A DNA stretch of 64,000 nt from contig DATKHF010000001.1 of NCBI GenBank assembly GCA_035510355.1, positions 1-64,000 on the forward strand, in the 5' to 3' direction. This stretch comes from DATKHF01 sp035510355 (GTDB lineage: Bacteria > Patescibacteriota > Saccharimonadia > Saccharimonadales > UBA4665). The position numbers were made by a program, and so were the translations under genes. The notes beneath the pieces are model-generated. The model searched no databases, was not told where the DNA came from, and saw nothing but the letters and a program-made list of their open reading frames with translations. Positions 1 through 7,149 of the stretch are shown here, in pieces (the first letter of the stretch is position 1; each line of letters opens with the position of its first letter).

Positions 1-120
1 CAATATTACTTATATCATAAAAATTTTATTTGATATTACTATCACGACGGCACTCCATACTAATTTTGTTGAGATTCGCGGCTCTCCTAGATTATTACCC
101 TCTGCCAGTTACTCACCTAT

Positions 121-414
121 TTACGTCAACCGTGATAAATACAGTATGGTACCCATAATAGTCAGTACCATAATGACGAGCCCGAGAATCCGTCTAAAGT
201 AGTTCACTCCATTAAATATTTCCATCCAGCACCAAACAAATAACGATCCAAACGCCAAAGTTTTACAAATCCGACCGCCAAGACCCGTTCTGATTGCAAG
301 TCCAAGGACCGAGAAAATAAAAAATGTTGCTAGGGGCAAATTTGGTGACTGTGTAATAGTTATGCGACCATTTTTATCTTTCACTGTCTTATTAACGAGA
401 GTTTGAAGACGCAT
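121..414 (-). CDS. small three-helix membrane protein, unknown function
   Basis: About 97 residues from the ATG at 414. An upstream in-frame ATG at 456 would add 14 residues, but the protein reads naturally from the MRLQTLVNK start. After a polar N-terminus of about 25 residues there are three hydrophobic segments: one around LATFFIFSVLGLAI, one around LAFGSLFVWCW and a C-terminal one around LGLVIMVLTIMGTI. This suggests a small integral membrane protein. It is divergent from the pentose phosphate operon. I do not recognise the family; that it is coding is inferred from regular membrane topology. Confidence 0.55.
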   Translation of the reverse strand: MRLQTLVNKTVKDKNGRITITQSPNLPLATFFIFSVLGLAIRTGLGGRICKTLAFGSLFVWCWMEIFNGVNYFRRILGLVIMVLTIMGTILYLSRLT

Positions 415-516
415 ATTCTTGTAATAATAACAGAGTAGTGCGTAAGGACGACTCAAATAACTCTGGGTTCATATAAAATCTGTTACTATTAACATAGCTT
501 ATGGAGGGTTTAATCT

Positions 517-1191
517 GTGGCAATTAGCTTTATTAATTCTAGTGCTGATGGCACACACACTATAATCAAACAGGCACTAGAAACGGCTTTAGTAAAAAAG
601 CAGCGGGTACTATGGGTTATTACGGGTGGTTCGGGAATAAAAATTGTCGTTAAAGTCATGTCGGAAATATCGGATGAGGCATCAAAGCAGCTAGCCGTTT
701 TGTTAGGCGATGAACGCTTCGGGCCCGTTAATCATAAGGATTCAAACTTGCGACAGCTATATGAAGCCGGTTTTGACGCTAAACATGCGATTGTCGTGCC
801 TGTGCTACGTCCAAAAACCAATCTTGAGGAAACTGTTAAGCGCTATGGAGAAGCTGCAGAGACGGCTTTTACTGCAGCCGGCACTGTCATTGCTCAATTG
901 GGCATGGGTGCTGATGGTCATATTGCTGGAGTTTTACCAGAATCACCAGCAACAAAGCTAAGCAAACAATGGACAGTTGGCTATAAGGCTAAGGATTTTA
1001 CTCGGCTTACGCTTACCCCCTTTGCGTTGCAGCGTGCGAACCAAATATATGTTGCGGCTTTTGGCAAAGCCAAACGAACCGCACTTAGTAATCTACGAGA
1101 TAAGCAGTTATCGATAGCAGAACAGCCGGCACAGCTCGTAAAAGCAGTTGAAAAGTCTTACATTATTAATGACCAGTTAGGAGATGTATAA
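517..1191 (+). CDS. pgl: 6-phosphogluconolactonase
   Basis: Hydrolyses 6-phosphogluconolactone to 6-phosphogluconate, the second step of the oxidative pentose phosphate pathway, in the cytosol. 224 residues, normal for the SOL/DevB family. The start is GTG at 517, fixed by a GGAGGG Shine-Dalgarno at 503-508. Family motifs are visible: TGGSG near residue 37, GDERF near residue 65, and LGMGADGH near residue 128. The stop codon overlaps the ATG of the next gene by one base, so pgl, gnd and zwf form one operon with all three oxidative-branch enzymes. Confidence 0.93.
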   Translation: MAISFINSSADGTHTIIKQALETALVKKQRVLWVITGGSGIKIVVKVMSEISDEASKQLAVLLGDERFGPVNHKDSNLRQLYEAGFDAKHAIVVPVLRPKTNLEETVKRYGEAAETAFTAAGTVIAQLGMGADGHIAGVLPESPATKLSKQWTVGYKAKDFTRLTLTPFALQRANQIYVAAFGKAKRTALSNLRDKQLSIAEQPAQLVKAVEKSYIINDQLGDV

Positions 1192-2111
1192 TGAAGATCG
1201 CTGTAGCAGGACTAGGACGCATGGGAATGGGTGTTACGAGATCGCTTTTGCGTGATGGACATGAAGTTTTAGCTCAAAATCGTACAGCGGCTAAAGTTGA
1301 TGTTGCGGTGGGTTATGGCGCAAAAGCTTCTTACACGCCAGCGGATGTAGTAACAAGTTTTGGCGGCGAGCAAGCCGTAGTCTGGATTATGGTTCCGGCA
1401 GAAGTAGTTGCTGTAGAACTCGATACCTGGTTAAAGCTATTAAAGCCTGGAGATATCGTTGTTGATGGGGGTAATTCCGACTTTCGGCAGACCAAGAAAC
1501 ATTATGACAAAGTTAAGGCTCACGGCCTTGAATTAGTTGATGCAGGTACTAGTGGCGGTATTCTAGGTTTTGATAACGGTTTTTCAATAATGGTTGGTGG
1601 TGAACTGAGTGCAGTACAAACGTTATCACCGGTCTTTGATTCGCTCAGCAAGCCGCACGGTGGATGGCACCATTTTGGCGCCAGCGGCAGTGGACACTTT
1701 GTCAAGATGGTACATAACGCTATTGAGTACGGCATGATGGAGAGTCTGGCAGAAGGCTACGGGGTTCTCGGCGAAGGCCCCTATAAGCAGCTCGATCTAG
1801 CTGCTGCTGGCGAAGTATGGCAGCATGGTAGTGTTATCCAGTCGTTACTTAACGACTTGTCGCGGCAAGCATTGAAGGAAAACCCTACACTTAACGGTAT
1901 TGATGGTGTTGTTGCAGAAAGTGGCGAAGCCCGGTGGACGCTAGAAGTAGCGAAAGATATGAACTTACCGTTGCCGGCTATACAAACCTCATTTGATGTT
2001 CGTATCAGCTCACAGCAAGGTCAGACTAATTTCACCACTAAACTGTTAGCTGCAATGCGTAATAAGTTTGGTGGACATGTGATTAACCCTGATGAGCCAA
2101 ATCATGGCTAA
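1191..2111 (+). CDS. gnd: 6-phosphogluconate dehydrogenase, short (decarboxylating) type
   Basis: Oxidatively decarboxylates 6-phosphogluconate to ribulose 5-phosphate with reduction of NAD(P). 306 residues places it in the short YqeC/Gnd-related class rather than the ~470-residue class. Rossmann motif GLGRMGMG near residues 7-14, DGGNS near residue 91, the GTSGG signature near residue 118 and the catalytic region KMVHNAIEYG near residue 172 are all present. The NRT after the second strand hints at NADP preference (inference). One-base overlap with pgl upstream and about 20-base overlap with zwf downstream imply translational coupling. Confidence 0.93.
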   Translation: MKIAVAGLGRMGMGVTRSLLRDGHEVLAQNRTAAKVDVAVGYGAKASYTPADVVTSFGGEQAVVWIMVPAEVVAVELDTWLKLLKPGDIVVDGGNSDFRQTKKHYDKVKAHGLELVDAGTSGGILGFDNGFSIMVGGELSAVQTLSPVFDSLSKPHGGWHHFGASGSGHFVKMVHNAIEYGMMESLAEGYGVLGEGPYKQLDLAAAGEVWQHGSVIQSLLNDLSRQALKENPTLNGIDGVVAESGEARWTLEVAKDMNLPLPAIQTSFDVRISSQQGQTNFTTKLLAAMRNKFGGHVINPDEPNHG

Positions 2112-3546
2112 ATCGAGTGAGCAACCAGCGCTGGAACCAGCAATTTTTATTATTTTTGGAATTACGGGTGACTTGTCACAGCGAAAACTACTGCCAGCAC
2201 TATATCATCTAATAAAGAGTGATCTGCTGCATGCGAATACTGAAATTGTTGGCGTCACGCGCCGAGATGTTTCTGCAGATGATCTACTTAATTCAGTTGA
2301 GCTGTGTGTTAATGAAACAGAGAAAGTTTGTGACCCCGTTGTATTGAAAAAAATGCGGAGCATGATTAGCATGCAACAAGTAGATCTGACAGACAGCGGC
2401 GATTATACAAAACTAAAGTCTTACCTTGACGGTATTGAGGAAAAACATGCCATATGCATGAATCGCCTGTTCTACTTATCAATCCCGCCCCAAGTGTACG
2501 CACCTATCGTGCAACTACTCGGTAAGAGTGGTCTTAATAATAGTTGCATTCATGGTGTAGCCAAGTCCCGGCTACTTATTGAGAAACCTTTTGGTTATGA
2601 TTTAGCCTCAGCTAAAGAATTAATTGCAGAGACCGGTAAGGTTTTCCATGAAGACCAAATTTTTCGAATTGATCACTATGTCGCAAAAGAGACAGTTCAA
2701 GACATATTAACATTTAGATTCTCGAATCCACTGTTTGCTGCGATTTGGGACAATCGCTACATTAGTCACATCCAGATCACTGCGACTGAGAAAATAGATA
2801 TTGAAAATCGGGCAATATTTTATGAGGAAACTGGAGCGCTGTGTGATTTTATTCAAAGCCATCTCATGCAACTACTTGCCTTACTTACTATGGCAGAACC
2901 AAGTAAGCTAACCAGCCAGACAATCCATGAGGCCAAGATCGATTTACTGGATACAGTTCAAACAGTTAGTGCCGCTGATGTATGGAAAGATACCGTACGA
3001 GGTCAATATGATGGTTACCGAGAAGAAGTTCATAACCCCGGTTCAATACGGGAGACATATGCTGCCGTAAAGCTGGCTATCGATAGCCCTCAGTGGCGTG
3101 GTGTTCCTGTAATTATTCGCACCGGTAAAGCCCTGGCCAAAAAGGAAACTAAATTGTCAATAATCTTTTGCAGTAAAGACGGTGCTATAGCCAATAGTCT
3201 ACGTTTTAGAATCCAACCAGATGAAGGCATCTCGCTAAACCTGTTAGCTAAGCAACCAGGCTATGAGATGACTACTCGGCCGGTGTCGATGGATTTTAAC
3301 TACGGACAAACATTTAATGATCACGGACACCCTGACGCCTATGAACGGGTATTAGTTGATGCTGTTAGAGGTGACCATACGCTTTTTTCGACAAGTGCGG
3401 AAGTTCTCGCAAGTTGGCGAATTTTAGAGAATGTCGTTCAAGCTTGGAGTACGAGTGACAAAGATTTACACAAGTATCGTAAAGGAACAACTGGCCCGAG
3501 TGCAGTAGACGAGCTCGCCGCAAAAACTAATGCCGAATGGTTATAA
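2092..3546 (+). CDS. zwf: glucose-6-phosphate 1-dehydrogenase
   Basis: Oxidises glucose 6-phosphate to 6-phosphogluconolactone with NADP, the entry step of the oxidative pentose phosphate pathway. 484 residues, the usual bacterial length. Nucleotide-binding GITGDLSQRKL near residue 23, EKPFGYD near residue 165 and the substrate/active-site motif RIDHYVAKE near residue 193 are clear. Two in-frame ATGs (2092 and 2104) both lie inside the end of gnd and neither has a clear Shine-Dalgarno; 2104 (MAKSSEQ) is equally possible. The stop codon abuts the stop of the convergent rpmG with no spacer and no visible terminator. Confidence 0.95.
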   Translation: MSQIMAKSSEQPALEPAIFIIFGITGDLSQRKLLPALYHLIKSDLLHANTEIVGVTRRDVSADDLLNSVELCVNETEKVCDPVVLKKMRSMISMQQVDLTDSGDYTKLKSYLDGIEEKHAICMNRLFYLSIPPQVYAPIVQLLGKSGLNNSCIHGVAKSRLLIEKPFGYDLASAKELIAETGKVFHEDQIFRIDHYVAKETVQDILTFRFSNPLFAAIWDNRYISHIQITATEKIDIENRAIFYEETGALCDFIQSHLMQLLALLTMAEPSKLTSQTIHEAKIDLLDTVQTVSAADVWKDTVRGQYDGYREEVHNPGSIRETYAAVKLAIDSPQWRGVPVIIRTGKALAKKETKLSIIFCSKDGAIANSLRFRIQPDEGISLNLLAKQPGYEMTTRPVSMDFNYGQTFNDHGHPDAYERVLVDAVRGDHTLFSTSAEVLASWRILENVVQAWSTSDKDLHKYRKGTTGPSAVDELAAKTNAEWL

Positions 3547-3750
3547 TTACTTACGAGGTTTAACTTCGTTACGTCCGAGATTTTTCTTAGTCTCAACGAA
3601 GAGAACATGCTTACGCAATCGAGGGCTATACTTACGAAGTTGCAGCTTATCAGGGGTATTCATCGTATTTTTGGTCGTATAATAAATTCGCTCACCAGTT
3701 TCTTCACTGACGAGACCAATGATCTTTCGCTTATCACCTTTTTTTGCCAT
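3547..3750 (-). CDS. rpmG: 50S ribosomal protein L33 (cysteine-free form)
   Basis: Small subunit-surface protein of the 50S particle near the E site. 67 residues, recognised by [19 protein letters not shown] and [13 protein letters not shown]. In zinc-binding L33 four cysteines form two CxxC pairs; here the corresponding positions are S15/T18 and S42/L45, so this is a C-minus form. A strong promoter (3761-3789) ends 10 bp before the ATG, predicting a 5' leader of only a few bases. The upstream tRNA-Thr(GGT) is on the same strand. Confidence 0.95.
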   Translation of the reverse strand: MAKKGDKRKIIGLVSEETGERIYYTTKNTMNTPDKLQLRKYSPRLRKHVLFVETKKNLGRNEVKPRK

Positions 3751-3760
3751 ATTGACGTTG

Positions 3761-3789
3761 ATTGTATCAGATGTGGAGCAGTTTGTAAA
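3761..3789 (-). promoter_or_regulatory. sigma70-type promoter of rpmG
   Basis: On the minus strand TTTACA (3784-3789), a 17-bp spacer, then TACAAT (3761-3766). The -35 box sits in TTTACAAACT, which is shared with the infA and tuf promoters. The -10 ends 10 bp before the rpmG ATG. Confidence 0.75.
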
Positions 3790-3826
3790 CTCATTAACAG
3801 GCTGTTGATACTAAAATAATGCTGCC

Positions 3827-3901
<75 letters not shown>

Positions 3902-3967
3902 TTAAATTACTTGCCAATAGTAGCAAATACTCTCTGTTTTTGCTACACTTTAGAACTGTTAGGCTAT

Positions 3968-4044
3968 GCCGACGTAGCTCAGTTGGTCAGAGCGGCTGTT
4001 TTGTAAACAGCGGGCCGTGGGTTCGAATCCCTCCGTCGGCTCCA
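3968..4044 (+). tRNA. tRNA-Thr (anticodon TGT)
   Basis: Acceptor stem GCCGACG pairs with CGTCGGC, CCA is encoded, the anticodon stem-loop is GCTGT-TTTGTAA-ACAGC, giving TGT (codon ACA). 77 nt. An 18-bp sequence directly upstream (3950-3967) recurs at 4207-4224. Confidence 0.96.
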
Positions 4045-4080
4045 ACACATTAAATATAGATCTTTTAATGAAGTTAGCAT

Positions 4081-4165
4081 GCAGGGATAGTGAAGTGGTT
4101 AAACACATCAGACTGTAAATCTGACGGCTCAGCCTTCGGGGGTTCGAATCCCTCTCCCTGCACCA
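4081..4165 (+). tRNA. tRNA-Tyr (anticodon GTA), class II with long variable arm
   Basis: Acceptor stem GCAGGGA pairs with TCCCTGC, CCA is encoded, the anticodon loop is CTGTAAA between TCAGA and TCTGA, giving GTA. A long variable arm and T-arm GGTTCGAATCC follow. 85 nt. The 3' end CTGCACCA is identical to the last eight bases of the 29-bp repeats that punctuate the next 3 kb, so this tRNA marks the left edge of the cassette-like array. Confidence 0.96.
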
Positions 4166-4228
4166 CATATTTTACATCTGTTAAAATTGTTAGAGCATCC
4201 GGTACGTTAGAACTTTTAGGCTAGATCT

Positions 4229-4615
4229 ATGATTTATATTGACTCAACGATACACCATGACTGGAATAGGAATTTTAATCCTAAACTATGCCAAGCTTTA
4301 GAAGACCTTGGTATTAGTTGCTATTTACCTCAGCGAGACACGAATCAGCAATCAGCACGACAGAGCATCTTCGATCAAAACCATAAAGCAATGGCAGAAG
4401 CGGATACTATATTGGCTGTTGCCGAAAATGAGTCTCCAAACTGGGGCGTAGAAATAGGTTATGCCAAGCCCTTCAAAAAACGAGTCATTATTTTAGCTCA
4501 AAAGGATCATCATATTCCAACTATGGCAGAGTTTCTTGCAGATGAGGTTTGTTTAGTCGACAATATTGAAAGCATTACAGACTATGCTAATAAACTTGCT
4601 GCAATGTTAAAATAG
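4229..4615 (+). CDS. nucleoside 2-deoxyribosyltransferase-like protein
   Basis: 128 residues, typical of the nucleoside 2-deoxyribosyltransferase/DNPH1 fold, enzymes that cleave or exchange the N-glycosidic bond of (deoxy)nucleosides or their monophosphates. Visible features: an N-terminal strand (MIYIDST) with a long loop, an ADTILAVAE strand near residue 58, and the signature PNWGVEIGYA near residue 70, whose Glu would be the family nucleophile. Possible role in base salvage or nucleotide hygiene (inference). It is the first gene of the repeat-punctuated array; its stop codon touches the first base of repeat 4615-4643. A second, different member lies at 29090-29509. Confidence 0.75.
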   Translation: MIYIDSTIHHDWNRNFNPKLCQALEDLGISCYLPQRDTNQQSARQSIFDQNHKAMAEADTILAVAENESPNWGVEIGYAKPFKKRVIILAQKDHHIPTMAEFLADEVCLVDNIESITDYANKLAAMLK

Positions 4616-4643
4616 TTCCGACTTTGTTAAGAACGCTGCACCA
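4615..4643 (+). repeat. 29-bp cassette-boundary repeat, copy 1
   Basis: Starts GTTCCGACTTTG and ends GAACGCTGCACCA. Identical to the copies at 5898 and 6543 at 27 of 29 positions. It contains a short inverted repeat (GTTC...GAAC), directly follows the stop codon of the preceding gene and ends like tRNA-Tyr (CTGCACCA). Confidence 0.85.
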
Positions 4644-4760
4644 AATTAGATAACAGAGAGGCTTCGGCAGATTGTAGAGCGCCAGTTGCGTTCAAGGACA
4701 CGCCCACCTCTATACTTTTAGGTTCTAATCCTACAGCCTGTAAATTCTTGTATTCTACAG

Positions 4761-4789
4761 TTGACATAATTATTACTATTTGATATCCT
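4761..4789 (+). promoter_or_regulatory. promoter of the RelB/YafQ-like operon
   Basis: Consensus TTGACA (4761-4766), 17-bp spacer, TATCCT (4784-4789). The predicted start point coincides with the ATG at 4796, six bases after the -10 box, so the antitoxin mRNA is probably leaderless. Confidence 0.7.
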
Positions 4790-4795
4790 TCATGT

Positions 4796-5098
4796 ATGAG
4801 TGATACATCTACCATACACGTACCATTAGAACCAACAATTCGTAAGAAGTTTACGACTAAGGCTAAAGAGCTGGGCTTTGATTCAGCACAAGCATACCTC
4901 CGGGTTATTATAAAAGCGGCGGTAGATGGTCGACGCATAGACCTTGATATTGATGAATGGGGACAACCTTCGCCCGAAGCAGCAGCTCGCTTGAATAAGT
5001 GGACGGCTGAGGCACTTAAAGCTTCTGAAGCTGGGGAACTACCTAGTTTTACTGACGCTAAGAGCATGATGGAATACCTCCAAAATGAAGCGCATTGA
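4796..5098 (+). CDS. RelB/DinJ-family ribbon-helix-helix antitoxin
   Basis: 100 residues. The N-terminal part (STIHVPLEPTIRKKFTTKAKELGFDSAQAYLRVI) has the strand-helix-helix pattern of RelB/DinJ antitoxins, which bind DNA as dimers. The C-terminal half (ASEAGELPSFTDAKSMMEYL) resembles the toxin-wrapping segment. It overlaps the toxin gene by 14 bp, the usual antitoxin-first order. No Shine-Dalgarno is present; the promoter places the transcript start at the ATG. Autoregulation is expected from the family but no clear palindrome was seen. Confidence 0.85.
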   Translation: MSDTSTIHVPLEPTIRKKFTTKAKELGFDSAQAYLRVIIKAAVDGRRIDLDIDEWGQPSPEAAARLNKWTAEALKASEAGELPSFTDAKSMMEYLQNEAH

Positions 5099-5351
5099 GC
5101 TTCACCGCTCGTTTATCAAGAACTTCGCTAAACGCATAGCCAAAGATGAAAAGCTGGGTATGCAATACGAGAAAAGAGTAGATATGTTCATAGGGGGACA
5201 TCGTGATGCACCACTTTACGACCACTCTCTTACTGGCGATATGCTTGGTAGACGTGCTTTTTGGATCACAGGTGATATCCGAGTAATTTACATTGAGCTT
5301 GAAGATAAGATTCTCTTTATAGATGTAGGATCTCATAACCAGGTCTACTAA
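5085..5351 (+). CDS. YafQ/RelE-family mRNA-interferase toxin
   Basis: 88 residues. The order HRSFIKNFAKRI, DHSLTGDMLGRRAFWITGDIRVIY and FIDVGSHNQVY matches the YafQ branch of the RelE/ParE superfamily: a helical N-terminus, then a sheet with conserved basic residues, the R-V-I-Y strand and a C-terminal His near the end. Such toxins cleave mRNA on the ribosome. Paired with the overlapping RelB-like antitoxin it forms a type II toxin-antitoxin module carried in the repeat-flanked array. Confidence 0.85.
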   Translation: MKRIELHRSFIKNFAKRIAKDEKLGMQYEKRVDMFIGGHRDAPLYDHSLTGDMLGRRAFWITGDIRVIYIELEDKILFIDVGSHNQVY

Positions 5352-5546
5352 TATAAAAAAAGCTTTAGAACGTTGTTTCATCAAATAACCTTGATGTGAG
5401 CAGAGCATTAGTGGCATTATGTCGTCGATTGAGAAACCTAAACATTACTGTTCTCCTCAACCCCTTTCACTGATACAATTCCATTGTTGTACGTAAACCC
5501 GAGCCTCTCTAATTTACTAGCCATAAGAAGTAAACAGGGGCAAAAG

Positions 5547-5577
5547 GTGTTCGAAGCCCGGGACACGCAACGCACCA
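5547..5577 (+). repeat. diverged cassette-boundary element
   Basis: Ends CAACGCACCAAATT, matching the tails of the 29-bp repeats (GCTGCACCAAAT). Its 5' part differs but forms a hairpin, GTGTTC pairing with GGACAC (one G-T pair), at the place where the intact repeats have GTTC...GAAC. Found midway between the toxin gene and the next small gene. Confidence 0.5.
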
Positions 5578-5623
5578 AATTGCTTATACTTGCATTTTAT
5601 GTAATAACTGATTAAATGACTTG

Positions 5624-5896
5624 ATGAAACCTGAATTTGAAAAATACCGTGGTGAAAAAGGTGAAAAAAGACATCCAGTTAACGTGGCTGTGCCATTACC
5701 ATTACGTGACTTGTTGGAGTTCGTTGCAACAGAAGAATCAGATTCATTTAGCGGTATCGTCATAGAGGGTCTTGGTCGGGTAATTGAGGATAGGCAAAGT
5801 GATCCTGAGTTTACTGTCCAATTCCTGGCTCATCTAGACGAACGGAGCCAAAGTATCGAAGAAGCTCGTCAAAGATTCTTAGGTACCGACCAATAA
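5624..5896 (+). CDS. small ribbon-helix-helix-like protein, unknown role
   Basis: 90 residues from the ATG at 5624 (a TTG codon directly before it is also in frame). The segment HPVNVAVPLPLRDLLEF, followed by a turn and SFSGIVIEGLGRVIEDRQ, fits a beta-strand plus two helices as in CopG/Arc-type DNA-binding domains; the C-terminal third is an acidic/basic helix. It stands alone between two boundary repeats and has no partner toxin, so it could be an orphan antitoxin or a small regulator. Function is not assigned. Confidence 0.6.
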   Translation: MKPEFEKYRGEKGEKRHPVNVAVPLPLRDLLEFVATEESDSFSGIVIEGLGRVIEDRQSDPEFTVQFLAHLDERSQSIEEARQRFLGTDQ

Positions 5897-5897
5897 A

Positions 5898-5926
5898 GTT
5901 CTGACTTTGTAAAGAACGCTGCACCA
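5898..5926 (+). repeat. 29-bp cassette-boundary repeat, copy 2
   Basis: GTTCTGACTTTG followed by TAAAGAACGCTGCACCA. Begins one base after the TAA of the preceding gene and differs from copies 1 and 3 at two positions each. Confidence 0.85.
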
Positions 5927-5983
5927 AATGCTGTTGAATTCGCACGCATATATTGCTACAATAGTTATTGGAGGAATATAATT

Positions 5984-6232
5984 ATGCCTAATATTTTACC
6001 TATCTCAGATTTACGTAACTATACGGAAGTCTTAAATAAAGTAGACGTAGATAAGCCGGTCTACCTCACGCGCAATGGTCGGGGTAGTTATGTAATCTCT
6101 AAGATAGACGACTATAATCATGAGAAAACAGTAGAAAACTTACTTAAAGAAATACAAAAAGGAGAGAAATCCCTAAAGGATAATGGCGTTCCTTTAGATC
6201 AGATCACAAAAAAATATAGTATAAGTTTATGA
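5984..6232 (+). CDS. Phd/YefM-family antitoxin
   Basis: 82 residues. ILPISDLRNYTEVLNKVD, then KPVYLTRNGRGSYVISKIDDY, is the standard Phd/YefM N-terminal fold: helix, then a beta hairpin with the T-R-N-G turn. This domain dimerises and binds the operon's operator; the C-terminal helix neutralises the toxin. A strong GGAGG lies about 11 bp upstream of the ATG. The stop overlaps the toxin start in an ATGA arrangement. Confidence 0.88.
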   Translation: MPNILPISDLRNYTEVLNKVDVDKPVYLTRNGRGSYVISKIDDYNHEKTVENLLKEIQKGEKSLKDNGVPLDQITKKYSISL

Positions 6233-6534
6233 AAATTATATTTGCTCCTGTAGCAGAGCAAGATCTAGCCGATTTATTTAGCTATATTAGCAACGATTTA
6301 AGTAACCCAATTGCTGCACACAATATAGCCAATAAAATACTCCAGGTATCACAAAAGCTATCAGACTTCCCAGGACTTGGTGCTGAGTTAAAAACGATAG
6401 ACACTAGACTGGATAACTATAGGTATTTAATAGTAGATAACTACTTAATAATTTATAAGGTTATTGACCAGGAAGTTTATATACTGCGTATTCTATATGC
6501 TAGATCTGACTACGTTAAATTACTTGAAAAATGA
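6229..6534 (+). CDS. ParE/RelE-family toxin
   Basis: 101 residues. MKIIFAPVAEQDLADLFSYI begins like ParE/RelE plasmid-stabilisation toxins; PGLGAELKTIDTRLDNYRYLIVDNYLIIYKV and VYILRILYARSDY complete the conserved sheet and C-terminal motif. It could inhibit gyrase (ParE type) or cleave mRNA (RelE type); the sequence alone does not settle this. Four-base overlap with the Phd-like antitoxin. A boundary repeat starts eight bases after the stop codon. Confidence 0.87.
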   Translation: MKIIFAPVAEQDLADLFSYISNDLSNPIAAHNIANKILQVSQKLSDFPGLGAELKTIDTRLDNYRYLIVDNYLIIYKVIDQEVYILRILYARSDYVKLLEK

Positions 6535-6542
6535 CTAAACAG

Positions 6543-6571
6543 GTTCTGACTTTGTTAAGAATGCTGCACCA
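6543..6571 (+). repeat. 29-bp cassette-boundary repeat, copy 3
   Basis: GTTCTGACTTTG then TTAAGAATGCTGCACCA. The next gene begins six bases downstream, so its translation signals would lie partly in the repeat. Confidence 0.85.
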
Positions 6572-6576
6572 CACTT

Positions 6577-7149
6577 ATGCTTAAAGTAATAATATTTGAC
6601 TGTTTTGGGGTTATATATCCACAGGCTTCCGGAGTCTACCTTGATAAACGTAAAGAATTATTCCAAAACCATACCGAAGAAATAGGCGAACTCAACTTGA
6701 GGATAGATTTAGGTGAGATAAGTCGGGCAGAGTATTTCGTTGGGCTAGAAAAGGTTACCGGTGTATCTGCGAAAGAAATTCAAGACGAAGTAGATAGGCA
6801 GCTTCGAGTAGACCAAGGCCTAATAGATGTAATCAAGAAACTTAAAGCAAAATATAAAATAGGAATGCTGTCCAACGCTGGCAAAGAAGAGATTGATATT
6901 ATATACCGCGATAAGATCGACAGCTTGTTCGATGCTTTAGCTGTATCTTATGAAGTTAAATCGGTTAAACCGAACGCAGAAATATTTCTGGTCTGCTTAG
7001 ATAGGCTGGGAGTTAAAGCCGAAGAAGCATTATTGGTTGATGACAGCATGGTGAATATAAAGGCAGCTCAAGATCTAGGTCTTCAAACTCTTTATTATCC
7101 TAAGTTTGGTAATATGCCAAAGGATCTAACTGAACTAGCGAGGTTCTAA
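6577..7149 (+). CDS. HAD-superfamily hydrolase (subfamily IA-like)
   Basis: 190 residues. Motif I is FDCFGVIY near residues 7-14 with the nucleophilic Asp8. A helical cap follows, motif II is LSNAG near residue 97, the motif III lysine lies in VKSVKPNAEIF near residue 130, and motif IV is LLVDDSMVNIKAA near residue 154. These support a Mg-dependent phosphatase or related enzyme of the HAD-IA type; the substrate is unknown. The gene ends inside a degenerate copy of the boundary repeat and is the last intact gene of the array. Confidence 0.85.
   Translation: MLKVIIFDCFGVIYPQASGVYLDKRKELFQNHTEEIGELNLRIDLGEISRAEYFVGLEKVTGVSAKEIQDEVDRQLRVDQGLIDVIKKLKAKYKIGMLSNAGKEEIDIIYRDKIDSLFDALAVSYEVKSVKPNAEIFLVCLDRLGVKAEEALLVDDSMVNIKAAQDLGLQTLYYPKFGNMPKDLTELARF

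Noticed and set aside
3959..4168. 69-codon minus-strand frame (…REDSNPRRLSRQ…)
   Set aside because: It is the antisense translation of two tRNA genes, a common artefact (the RERDSNPR-type pattern).
4627..5067. Minus-strand reading frame of 146 codons across the RelB-like gene
   Set aside because: It is antisense to the antitoxin. Only its last ~46 codons (MSTVEYKNLQ...) look somewhat protein-like, but they run through the boundary repeat and have no ribosome binding site close to the ATG.
5440..5577. A tRNA- or tmRNA-like gene ending in ...GCACCA with TTCGAAG
   Set aside because: No acceptor stem, no T-arm stem and no anticodon arm can be drawn; only the 3' end looks tRNA-like.
4615..6571. 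CRISPR array, because similar ~29-bp repeats recur
   Set aside because: The repeats are 600-1300 bp apart with coding genes between them, not short unique spacers, and no cas gene is present.
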